A stretch of DNA of 42,889 nt from Lentisphaerota bacterium (GTDB taxonomy: Bacteria > Verrucomicrobiota > Kiritimatiellia > RFP12 > UBA1067): the NCBI GenBank assembly GCA_022839525.1, contig JALHET010000009.1, positions 1 to 42,889 of the forward strand, written 5' to 3'. A model generated the notes under the pieces. The model did not search any database and had not been told where the DNA came from. It saw only the letters and a list, made by a program, of their open reading frames with translations. Shown here one piece after another: positions 32,644 to 40,139 of the stretch. Position 1 is the stretch's first letter; each line of letters starts with the position of its first letter. A program made the position numbers and the translations under genes.

Positions 32644-33225
32644 TTATTTCTGGAACAGTGCGAACTCGCCACGGCGGTTCAGGCGCCATGCCTCTTCTCC
32701 AGAACCGGCGACAGCGGGCTTCTCCTCGCCATAGCTGCGGGTCTGGATGCGGTCCGCGGAAACCCCGAGATTGACGAGGTGGGAACGGACCGACAAGGCA
32801 CGGTTCTCACCCAACGAGAGGTTGTACTCGTTGCTGCCGCGTTCATCGCAATGGCCTTCGACCACCAGCACATGCGAGGTGTTTTGCTTCAGATGTTGCG
32901 CGACCTGATCAACTTTCGCAACCTCGGACGGGGGCAGCACGTAACTGTCGAACGCGAAATAGACCGGTGCAAACTTTACGCCCTGTACCGCCTGAAGCGT
33001 ATCTTCAAAGCGCGCACCGCTCACGAGATTGCCGCTTTCATCGGTCACTCTCGGCAGATCCATGTTCTCCAGCAAGGTCGGGTCACCCACCCCACCCGCC
33101 AATTCAGACCTGTCTTTCTGCCATGGCCAACGCCACCCCCCCGCCTTTGTACGACAACCGGTGTCAGTAAAAACCAACGCGCCCATCAGTGCAACGTTAA
33201 CAACGACGACGGAACGAATATGCAT
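32644..33225 (-). CDS. pal: Peptidoglycan-associated lipoprotein Pal (OmpA C-terminal domain)
   Basis: 193 residues. An export signal ends in TDTGC; the Cys is the expected lipid attachment site but Asp at -3 makes the lipobox atypical. The OmpA-like peptidoglycan-binding domain covers ~residues 85-190: VYFAFDSYVLPPSEVAKVD, VVEGHCDERGSNEYNLSLGE, NRALSVRSHLVNLGV and RIQTRSYGEEKPA. With TolB it links the outer membrane to the cell wall. AGGAG lies before ATG 33225. tolB ends 21 bp upstream; tolQRA are not in the window. Confidence 0.92.
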   Translation of the reverse strand: MHIRSVVVVNVALMGALVFTDTGCRTKAGGWRWPWQKDRSELAGGVGDPTLLENMDLPRVTDESGNLVSGARFEDTLQAVQGVKFAPVYFAFDSYVLPPSEVAKVDQVAQHLKQNTSHVLVVEGHCDERGSNEYNLSLGENRALSVRSHLVNLGVSADRIQTRSYGEEKPAVAGSGEEAWRLNRRGEFALFQK

Positions 33226-33246
33226 GTGTGAACTCCTATGAACCGT

Positions 33247-34455
33247 TTAACGATTAGACCAATCCGGGGACATCCAGTTTCCGGCAAGGTTGATTAAACG
33301 TACCGCAGGATCCCCCAGAGTGTCAAGAATGTAGAGCGACGAACGGCTTGAGCAGACAATGTGCCGCCCGTCCGGAGCCCACGACGGATGCTCGTAATCG
33401 CCTGCGGAGGTCAAAAGCTCGCAGGATCCTTCATCCGCACGCGGGTCAAGCACCGCGATCCGATATCCGCCGCCTCGCTTGGTCGCATACACGATCTTTC
33501 CTTGGGCAGACCAGTCCGGATTAACGTTTTCCGAACCTCTGTACGTCAGTCTGCGCGACTGCCGGGTTGCCACATCCACAATGTAGAGCTGAGGCGCTTT
33601 CGTAACATCGCTCACATAGACGATCCGGCGCCCGTCAGGTGACCAGCAGGGGCTGGCTTCCGCCCCATAGCTTGTCTGGGTCAAACGCACCAACTGTCCG
33701 GAAGCCAACCCCAACACATACAGTTCGGGATTGCCCTGATAAGACAGGATGAGGGCCGCACGCGACCCGTCAGGGGAAATGGCCGCGCCTGTGTTCAGCC
33801 CCCTGAACGCAGCCAGCGCCTTCCGTTCGCGCCCCCCCACCGCCAGGCGATAGACCGCCGGGTACCCCTTTATGAAACTGGTGTAATAAATGTCGCGCCC
33901 GTTCGGTGCCCAGCGGGGTCCCACAGCGGCCACATTGTCGTGTGTGATCTGCATCAACCCCTGCCCGTCCGCATCGCACATGTACAGATCCGCATTGTTC
34001 CGTCCGCGGCGGTTCACAAACACGATGCGCGTTTGCGCGATACCGGTCTCCCCCGCAATCAGCCGCACCATCTCGTCCGCCAGCTGGTGCGCCTGACGCC
34101 GCACCTCAGCCGCCCCCATCGACACTTTGTTCCAGTTGAACGCCTTGCCCGGCCAGGTAATCCTGCACGCGCTCTGGATACCCGTCCCCGCCTCGGAAAG
34201 CGTCCCGCTCACCCTGACAGCCCCGGAATCCCCCACTTTGAACCACCCGGAAAGCTCCAGATCGCGCGCGAGTGTCCTCGAAAACAACTGGCCGTTGGGA
34301 CCGGACGCCTTCAGTCCTGTGATCGACACCGTGTTTTTCTCGGCGCCTTTTTTGACAACCGAAATCAACGGGGGACGTCCAGCCGACTGTGCCCACGCGT
34401 CGCCCCCTAGCACCGCCATTATCAGCAAAACCAAAAACGGAATAACTTTTTGCAT
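33247..34455 (-). CDS. tolB: Tol-Pal system protein TolB
   Basis: 402 residues with a signal peptide (KVIPFLVLLIMAVLGGDAWA), so periplasmic. The N-terminal TolB domain (residues ~25-160) precedes a six-bladed beta-propeller with repeated motifs: QTRIVFVNRRGRNNADLYMC, GPRWAPNGRDIYYTS, AAISPDGSRAALILSYQGNP, SPCWSPDGRRIVYVSD and HPSWAPDGRHIVCSSR. It pairs with Pal directly downstream. The start is ATG 34455 with GGAG 5 bp upstream; the GTG at 34461 overlaps the SD and is rejected. A strong TATAAT promoter lies 24 bp upstream. It heads the operon tolB-pal-tatA-tatC-hisB-hisA. Confidence 0.94.
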   Translation of the reverse strand: MQKVIPFLVLLIMAVLGGDAWAQSAGRPPLISVVKKGAEKNTVSITGLKASGPNGQLFSRTLARDLELSGWFKVGDSGAVRVSGTLSEAGTGIQSACRITWPGKAFNWNKVSMGAAEVRRQAHQLADEMVRLIAGETGIAQTRIVFVNRRGRNNADLYMCDADGQGLMQITHDNVAAVGPRWAPNGRDIYYTSFIKGYPAVYRLAVGGRERKALAAFRGLNTGAAISPDGSRAALILSYQGNPELYVLGLASGQLVRLTQTSYGAEASPCWSPDGRRIVYVSDVTKAPQLYIVDVATRQSRRLTYRGSENVNPDWSAQGKIVYATKRGGGYRIAVLDPRADEGSCELLTSAGDYEHPSWAPDGRHIVCSSRSSLYILDTLGDPAVRLINLAGNWMSPDWSNR

Positions 34456-34478
34456 AATCACTCCAAAAAAGTATCTGT

Positions 34479-34508
34479 ATTATACGCGCAAAAAGACCCT
34501 TTCCGCAA
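34479..34508 (-). promoter_or_regulatory. Predicted promoter of the tolB operon
   Basis: The minus strand shows TTGCGG (34503-34508), an 18-bp spacer and a perfect TATAAT (34479-34484), giving a leader of about 17 nt before ATG 34455. Confidence 0.65.
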
Positions 34509-34532
34509 GCGCAGACATGCGTTGATTTCCTA

Positions 34533-34562
34533 TTTCCGTCTTACCACGACGTGTGCTATCCT
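34533..34562 (+). promoter_or_regulatory. Possible nadA promoter
   Basis: TTTCCG (34533-34538), 18-bp spacer, TATCCT (34557-34562), ending 34 bp before the nadA ATG. The hexamers match weakly, but the spacer equals that of three other promoters here. Confidence 0.3.
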
Positions 34563-34596
34563 AAAAAAGAAACCGACTTCTTGGAAGATTGCACAT

Positions 34597-35499
34597 ATGA
34601 CTTTGCATGAAGAAATCCGTTACCTGCAAAAGAAACACAACGCTGTGATTCTTGCGCACAACTATCAACCCGGTGAAGTGCAGGACATTGCCGACTTCAC
34701 AGGCGACTCGTTGGAACTCGCCCGTAAAGCCGCAGATATCCATGCCGCTGTGATCGTCTTTTGCGGGGTTCATTTCATGGCTGAGACCGCCGCCATACTG
34801 AACCCCGGCGCGACCGTCCTGCTGCCTGCCGCCGATGCCGGCTGTCCGATGGCCGATATGATCACTGGCGGGCAACTCCGCGAATTGAAGGCTCAACACC
34901 CCACCGCCAAGGTGCTCTGCTACGTCAATAGCACCGCCGAGGTCAAAGCCGAAAGCGACTGTTGCGTCACCTCCGCCAACTCCGTCGCCGTGGCGCAAAG
35001 CTACCCCCCCGGACAAGAGATCATCTTCGTGCCGGACCGTAACCTCGGTTCCTTCACCGCCGAGAAATCAGGGCACACCTTCTTCCTCTGTCCCGGTTTC
35101 TGCCCGACGCACGCGCGGCTCACCGTAGCCCACATCTGTAGCGCGCGTGAGGCCCACCCCGGCGCACTGGTTCTTGTGCATCCCGAGTGCCAAAAACCCG
35201 TGCGCGACGCCGCCGATGCCGTGCTCTCCACCGGCGGCATGTGCCGGTATGTCCAGGAGCGTCCCGAAAACACTTTTATTATCGGTACCGAAACCGGTGT
35301 CCTCCACCGCCTGCGGAAGGAGAACCCCGGAAAAACCTTCTTTCCGCTGCTCGAGTCGGCGGTCTGCCCCGAGATGAAGAAAATCACCCTTGAAAAAATA
35401 CTCTGGAGCTTGCGCGACATGCAGACAATCATCGCGGTTCCCGAGCCTGTTTCGCTTCGCGCCAGACGCGCCATCGACGCGATGCTGGCGATTCACTAA
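34597..35499 (+). CDS. nadA: Quinolinate synthase
   Basis: 300 residues. An iron-sulfur enzyme that condenses iminoaspartate with dihydroxyacetone phosphate to quinolinate in NAD synthesis. Motifs: ILAHNYQPGEVQDIADFTGD near the start, VIVFCGVHFMAETAAILNP, VLCYVNSTAEVKAES (first cluster Cys), CPGFCPTHARLT (second) and LESAVCPEMKKITLEKI (third), plus VLVHPECQKPV. The length fits the short NadA class. ATG 34597 begins MTLHEEIRYLQKKH, with GGAAG upstream; the upstream in-frame extension lies in the divergent promoter region. It is transcribed divergently from tolB. nadB and nadC are not in the window. Confidence 0.95.
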   Translation: MTLHEEIRYLQKKHNAVILAHNYQPGEVQDIADFTGDSLELARKAADIHAAVIVFCGVHFMAETAAILNPGATVLLPAADAGCPMADMITGGQLRELKAQHPTAKVLCYVNSTAEVKAESDCCVTSANSVAVAQSYPPGQEIIFVPDRNLGSFTAEKSGHTFFLCPGFCPTHARLTVAHICSAREAHPGALVLVHPECQKPVRDAADAVLSTGGMCRYVQERPENTFIIGTETGVLHRLRKENPGKTFFPLLESAVCPEMKKITLEKILWSLRDMQTIIAVPEPVSLRARRAIDAMLAIH

Positions 35500-35531
35500 T
35501 CACCACCATACCTAGTCAGGGAAAACGCATC

Positions 35532-37766
35532 ATGGAAAAAAACCTCAGTCCCACACATACGTGGCATTTTTTTAGAACCTGCGGACTCGACCAAGTGCTC
35601 ATCCGGACCGGCGCAGACATCGCGAACCTCGCTTCGCTCGACCAGAAGCTCTGGGCCGCCCTGAGTTGCCCGACCCAAGGCATTCGCTTCGATGCCAAAA
35701 CGCTGGAACTGCTTGATTCCGACAAAGACGGACGCATCCGCGTACCGGAACTCCTGAATGCCGTCGCGTGGCTCTCCGCACGCCTCACCTCTCTCGACCC
35801 CCTGATCGCGGGTTCCGGCACGGTCAAACTCGCCCACCTGAACCCCGCCACGCCCGAAGGGCAAGCCCTGCTCGCGAACGCGAAACGCATCCTCGCCAAC
35901 CTCGGCAAAGCTTCGGCAGACGCCATTACCCTTGCCGATGTGACTGACACCGCTAAGATTTTCGCGGAAACCCGCTTCAACGGCGACGGCATCATACCCG
36001 CTGACGCCTCAGAAGACCCCGCCATCCAGAACGCCATCACCGACATCATCGCCCTGTTCGGCGCGGAGACAGACCGCAGCGGCAAACCCGGCGTGAACCA
36101 AGCTAAGACCGACGCCTTCTTCGCCGCCGCAGCCGCTTATCTCGACTGGGCCGGCAAAGCCTTGTCAGACCCTGCAGTTCTGCCGCTGGGCGGCAAAACA
36201 GCCGCCGCCGCTGACGCGCTGGCAGCGGTCCGCGCCAAGATCGACGACTACTTCACCCGCTGCCGCATGGCGGAGTTCGACCCGCGCGCCGCGCAGGCGC
36301 TGAGCCGTACGGACGACGACTTCGCCGCATTGGCCGGTATGGAGCTTACGGACAGTCTCCCCGAACTTGCCTCCTTCCCGCTCGCGAAAATCGAAGCCGG
36401 ATGCGGTCTGAAGTTGCTCACGGGCATCAACCCCGCTTGGGTGAAAGCCATCACCGCCTTCAGGGAAAACACCGTCACCCCGTTGCTAGGCGCGGATTGC
36501 ACAACGCTCTCCGACGCGCAGTGGCTGGAGCTCAAGGCCAAGTTCGCCCCCTTTGAGGCTTGGACCGCCGCCAAGGCGGGCGCGGAAGCCGCCGCGCTCG
36601 GAAATGAGCGTCTCGCCGATCTCCTCAAGGGCAAGGCCCATGAGGAAATCACCGCACTCATCGCCAAAGACGCCGCCCTCGAAGCCGAGAACGCCCAGAT
36701 CACGGAGGTCGAGCGCCTGATCCGGTACCATGCGAACTTTGTCAACCTGCTCAACAACTATGTCAACATGAGCAGACTTTACAACCCGCAGGAAGTCGCG
36801 CTGTTCCAAGTCGGCACGCTCTATATGGACGCCCGGGCCTGCAACCTCTGTTTTCATGTGGACGACATCGGGGCGCACTCCGCGCAAGCCGCAGCCAGCA
36901 AGTGCTGCCTCGCCTACTGCACGCTCACGCGCCAAGACTCCAAGGAGACGCGCACCATCTGCGCCGCCTTCACCGCCGGTTTCGCGCAAACCCTCTGGGT
37001 CGGCCGCAACGGCATCTTCTACGATCTCGACGGCAAGGACTGGGACGCGACCATCGTCAAAATGGTCGACAACGCCATCTCGATCCGCGAAGCCTTCTGG
37101 GATCCGTGGCGCAAAATCGCGGCCATGATCAGCGCGCAGGTCAACAAGTTGCTTGCGGCCCGCCAGACGGCGGCCCTCACGAGTGCTTCCACCAAAGTGG
37201 CTACAGTCGGCACGGTTGCGGATGCGCCAGCCGAAGCGCCAAAAAAGATGGAGGGTGCCGCCCTTGCCTCTTCGGTGGCGGCTCTAGGCATCGCCATCGG
37301 TTTGATCGGTTCGGCCATCGGCGGCCTTGTCGGCGTGATCTCGGGGCTGCCGCTATGGAAAACCGCCCTGGGTATCGCCGCCGTGCTTCTCATCGTCTCA
37401 GGCCCGTCGATGATTCTGGGCTGGCTCAAGTTGCGGGCTCGTGACATCGCCCCGATCCTCAACGCCTGCGGTTGGGCGATCAACCGCCGCCTGCGCTTCT
37501 CCCTCAAGCTGGGCCGCCTCTTCACCAGCGAGGCCGCACTGCCCAGCAACTCCGAGCGCCAATTGACGGATCCTTACGCGGATGACACGTTGATGCGTAA
37601 TACGGTCATTGCGGTGCTGGCGCTCGCCGCGGTTTTGGCCGCTCTCTGGTTCGCAGGCGTGTTGGATCGCGCTTTGCCCGGCTGCATGAAACGCCATCCG
37701 CCCGCATGCGCGGTTTCCGACCCCCACGCGCCGGCCGCGCCTGAGGCCCCCGCCGCCACACCATGA
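35532..37766 (+). CDS. Large uncharacterised membrane protein with EF-hand-like sites
   Basis: 744 residues, no signal peptide. The N-terminal region starts HTWHFFRTCGLDQVLIRTGA and contains an EF-hand-like loop DSDKDGRIR (residues ~62-70) and a second partial one RFNGDGIIP (~150). A long Ala-rich helical middle follows. An aromatic/Cys-rich stretch (MDARACNLCFHVDDIG, KCCLAYCTL) lies around residues 435-465. Three or four C-terminal membrane helices follow (VAALGIAIGLIGSAIGGLVG, ALGIAAVLLIVSGPSMIL, VIAVLALAAVLAALWFAGVL). I have seen similar uncharacterised proteins in other bacteria but know no function. ATGA overlap couples it to the lipoprotein gene downstream. Confidence 0.75.
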   Translation: MEKNLSPTHTWHFFRTCGLDQVLIRTGADIANLASLDQKLWAALSCPTQGIRFDAKTLELLDSDKDGRIRVPELLNAVAWLSARLTSLDPLIAGSGTVKLAHLNPATPEGQALLANAKRILANLGKASADAITLADVTDTAKIFAETRFNGDGIIPADASEDPAIQNAITDIIALFGAETDRSGKPGVNQAKTDAFFAAAAAYLDWAGKALSDPAVLPLGGKTAAAADALAAVRAKIDDYFTRCRMAEFDPRAAQALSRTDDDFAALAGMELTDSLPELASFPLAKIEAGCGLKLLTGINPAWVKAITAFRENTVTPLLGADCTTLSDAQWLELKAKFAPFEAWTAAKAGAEAAALGNERLADLLKGKAHEEITALIAKDAALEAENAQITEVERLIRYHANFVNLLNNYVNMSRLYNPQEVALFQVGTLYMDARACNLCFHVDDIGAHSAQAAASKCCLAYCTLTRQDSKETRTICAAFTAGFAQTLWVGRNGIFYDLDGKDWDATIVKMVDNAISIREAFWDPWRKIAAMISAQVNKLLAARQTAALTSASTKVATVGTVADAPAEAPKKMEGAALASSVAALGIAIGLIGSAIGGLVGVISGLPLWKTALGIAAVLLIVSGPSMILGWLKLRARDIAPILNACGWAINRRLRFSLKLGRLFTSEAALPSNSERQLTDPYADDTLMRNTVIAVLALAAVLAALWFAGVLDRALPGCMKRHPPACAVSDPHAPAAPEAPAATP

Positions 37767-38215
37767 ATTCCAACACCCTCATAACCCTCGCGCTGGCAAC
37801 CGCCGCCCTGTTTGCAGGTTGTGCCACCCAGCGCGAGCTGATCGAAAAGCGGATCGGCGAAAAGGCCGGCTTTTTCGCCACGCTTCCCCCCGAAAAACAA
37901 CAACAACTCCGCGAGGGTAGGGTAGGGACAGGCGATACCTGCGACGCGGTCTGGATCGTCTACGGAAAACCCGACCGCGTTTTCAAAAAGGTGACTGGCA
38001 CCGCCACCAATGAGGTCTGGTCGTATATCGCTTACGACGCCTCCTATATCGACTCGCCCCGCCCGGTCTATCACCCGGTGCGAACCTCACGCGGGCGCAT
38101 GTTTTGGCGACGCGACTATTTCTGGACGACCGACGTTTACCACGACCCGTACGAGTACTTACGCATTGAATTCCAAAACGGGCACATCCTATCCCTCGAA
38201 TCCGAACAACACTGA
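37763..38215 (+). CDS. Small outer-membrane lipoprotein, uncharacterised
   Basis: 150 residues. A clear lipoprotein signal (TLITLALATAALFAGC) with lipobox LFAGC puts the mature N-terminus at Cys20. The rest has GTGDTCDAVWIVYGKPDRVF (SmpA/BamE-like G-x-P pattern) and aromatic-rich VWSYIAYDASYIDSP and FWRRDYFWTTDVYHD. No family is recognised with certainty. The gene overlaps the EF-hand membrane protein gene by 4 bp, so they probably work together at the envelope. Confidence 0.75.
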   Translation: MNSNTLITLALATAALFAGCATQRELIEKRIGEKAGFFATLPPEKQQQLREGRVGTGDTCDAVWIVYGKPDRVFKKVTGTATNEVWSYIAYDASYIDSPRPVYHPVRTSRGRMFWRRDYFWTTDVYHDPYEYLRIEFQNGHILSLESEQH

Positions 38216-38255
38216 ACCCGGGCACGGTATACCGTACCCCTTTTTACGCCTAACC

Positions 38256-39158
38256 ATGAAGGATCCCAACATCGACATCCTTAACCGCCGTTTCGGCGCT
38301 TCAGGCCGCATCGCCTTCCGCACCGGCAAAACGGGGACACCCATCCTCTCCCTGGTCAACCGGTACGGCTCCTGTGAACTCTCGCTCTATGGGGGACATG
38401 TTTTAGACTACCGTCCCACCGGACACGCCCCCGTTCTTTTTATGAGCAAGAAGTCGTTTTTTGAGTCCGGCAAGCCGATCCGGGGCGGTATCCCCGTCTG
38501 CTGGCCCTGGTTCGGTTCCGCCTCCGACAGGGCGTTGCCGTCTCACGGTTTCGCCCGTATTATGCCATGGGATCTGCAATCCACTGAATACTCATCCGAC
38601 GTCACCGAAGCCCGCCTGTCTCTTTCCGCTTCGGAAGCCACGCGCCGTTTCTGGCCCTATGCGTTCGATCTGACCCTGCGCGTCTGGCTCGACCAGCGCC
38701 TCAACCTCGCGCTCACCACCGTCAACCGCGACGCGCGCCCCTTCACCTTCACACAGGCTTTCCACCCGTACTTCCGGGTGAGACAGATCATGGACGTGAA
38801 CGTCCGGGGGCTTGACCAAGCCCCGTGCCGCGACCTGCTCACCAATCAGACGGGAACACAGGCGGGCTTGCTGAACATCCGCGCCGAGACGGACAGGGTC
38901 TATACGCCTCTCGCCCCCGAATGCGTGCTGCACGACCCCGGCATCGGCCGCGCCCTCGCGTTGACGTATGCCGGCGCGAAACGGTTGGTCGTCTGGAACC
39001 CCTGGATTGACAAGTCCCGCGCCATGCCCGACTTCGGCGATGATGAGTACACGGGCATGATCTGCATCGAACCCGCCAACACGGACGGTGACGAGGTCAC
39101 GCTGGAACCCCGCGCGCAGCACACCTTGTCGCTCGCCCTTCAAGCCTCCCTGCTATGA
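38256..39158 (+). CDS. D-hexose-6-phosphate mutarotase / aldose 1-epimerase family (YeaD-like)
   Basis: 300 residues. The galactose-mutarotase fold is shown by SLYGGHVLDYRPTGHAPVLF, FESGKPIRGGIPVCWPWFG (the RGGIPVCWPWFG motif of the YeaD group), LPSHGFARIMPWDL (catalytic His region), QAFHPYFRV (second His) and VWNPWIDKSRAMPDFGDDEY followed by ICIEPAN (catalytic Glu). It interconverts hexose-6-phosphate anomers in the cytoplasm. ATG 38256 is chosen because family similarity begins there; the longer frame upstream overlaps the lipoprotein gene. It is 40 bp after the lipoprotein gene and overlaps vanZ-like by 4 bp. Confidence 0.9.
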   Translation: MKDPNIDILNRRFGASGRIAFRTGKTGTPILSLVNRYGSCELSLYGGHVLDYRPTGHAPVLFMSKKSFFESGKPIRGGIPVCWPWFGSASDRALPSHGFARIMPWDLQSTEYSSDVTEARLSLSASEATRRFWPYAFDLTLRVWLDQRLNLALTTVNRDARPFTFTQAFHPYFRVRQIMDVNVRGLDQAPCRDLLTNQTGTQAGLLNIRAETDRVYTPLAPECVLHDPGIGRALALTYAGAKRLVVWNPWIDKSRAMPDFGDDEYTGMICIEPANTDGDEVTLEPRAQHTLSLALQASLL

Positions 39159-39535
39159 GACCCCCGCTCCATCCCCTTTGCCGTTACGGCCCTGCCGTCA
39201 TCATGACCCTGCTCATCCCCGGCCTATCGCTGCTGCCCTCCCGTTTTTTCACGCAGATCGCCGGTCCGCCGCCCTTCCCCGGCATGGATAAGCTCGTCCA
39301 CGCGCTGATGTACGCGGCTCTGACCGCTGCCCTGTTTCATGCGCTCTCTCCGCCCGCGCGTCTCCGTCGTTCATGGGCAATCCGTCTTGCCCTTGCCGCC
39401 TCCCTCTACGGGCTCGGCATGGAATTCTGCCAGAACGTGATGACCCAAAGCCGTTCGTTTGACTTGTTCGACGCGTTCGCCAACATGGTTGGGGCTTTCG
39501 TCGTCGCCATATGGGTCTGCGCTTGGGCACGCTGA
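39155..39535 (+). CDS. VanZ-like small membrane protein
   Basis: 126 residues with about four membrane helices (GPAVIMTLLIPGLSLLPSRF, LVHALMYAALTAALFHAL, AIRLALAASLYGLGMEFCQ, ANMVGAFVVAIWVCAWA). Typical VanZ-family features are MDKLVHALMYAAL, YGLGMEFCQNVMTQSRSFDL and FDAFANMVGA (the D-xxxN-xxGa pattern). The role of this family outside vancomycin clusters is unknown. ATGA overlap with the mutarotase gene makes it the last gene of the plus-strand group. Confidence 0.82.
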   Translation: MRPPLHPLCRYGPAVIMTLLIPGLSLLPSRFFTQIAGPPPFPGMDKLVHALMYAALTAALFHALSPPARLRRSWAIRLALAASLYGLGMEFCQNVMTQSRSFDLFDAFANMVGAFVVAIWVCAWAR

Positions 39536-39538
39536 AGG

Positions 39539-39572
39539 CGGGCGTTCTTTCGAGCCCCCGCAGTAACGCCCG
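39539..39572. other. Inverted repeat between convergent genes
   Basis: CGGGCGTT (39539-39546) and AACGCCCG (39565-39572) form an 8-bp stem with an 18-nt loop just after vanZ and before the convergent mannosidase-like gene. There is no T-run on either side, so its role as a terminator is doubtful. Confidence 0.3.
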
Positions 39573-39642
39573 ACACGGTGCGCTGCCCGAACGGGTACGA
39601 GGTCACCACGCGCGGTTTCCGCGAACGGACCGGGTAGGCGTT

Positions 39643-40139
39643 CTACTTTTTCTGCGCCGCCATCACCTGCATCAGGCTGCGCTTCTCCTGCCATGTGTCG
39701 CGCAGCGACCCGATGCGGAGGAGTTGGCGGAACTGGTCGAGTTTCAGGCGTGTGGACGGCGTAACGCGCATCCGGAAAGGCTTGTCCGGTTCCAGAGAGA
39801 AGAAATTGTCGTCGTACCGTGCATCCATGCCTTCGAGGGAGAGCCACACCCACAAGGCGGGATGATGGCTGGTCAGCGTCACGGCAAAACTGTTGTCGTC
39901 CCAGGCGCGGATCTCGGCCCTCATGCGCGACGGTTGCAGCGCCAACCCGCGCGGTTCACAAAAGAGCACGGTATTCCACGCCACCTGGTTGCCCTGTTCG
40001 TCCAGCATGTAAAGCCACATCAGCAGGTTCCCGGCACCGGACTTGCGAAGGCACTCCGCAACTTTAACGCTCACCGGCATCTCACGCGAAGCCGGCGCCA
40101 GCGTCACTTTTTTCGCGCCCTCAACAACCACGGCCCTTG
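39643..40139 (-). pseudogene. Out-of-frame C-terminal domain of the beta-mannosidase-like gene
   Basis: Read from the junction near 40135, this frame gives VVVEGAKKVTLAPASREMPV, AGNLLMWLYMLDEQGNQVAW, FFSLEPDKPFRMRVTP and a C-terminal MQVMAAQKK. It is the beta-sandwich domain expected at the end of a GH2 beta-mannosidase. It lacks its own start and follows the premature stop of the upstream frame, so it is not expected to be made separately unless the frameshift is a sequencing error. Confidence 0.72.

Noticed and set aside
34450..34596. Longer NadA start at 34450
   Set aside because: The extension lies in the divergent promoter region, overlaps tolB, and has no family similarity; ATG 34597 fits the NadA N-terminus.
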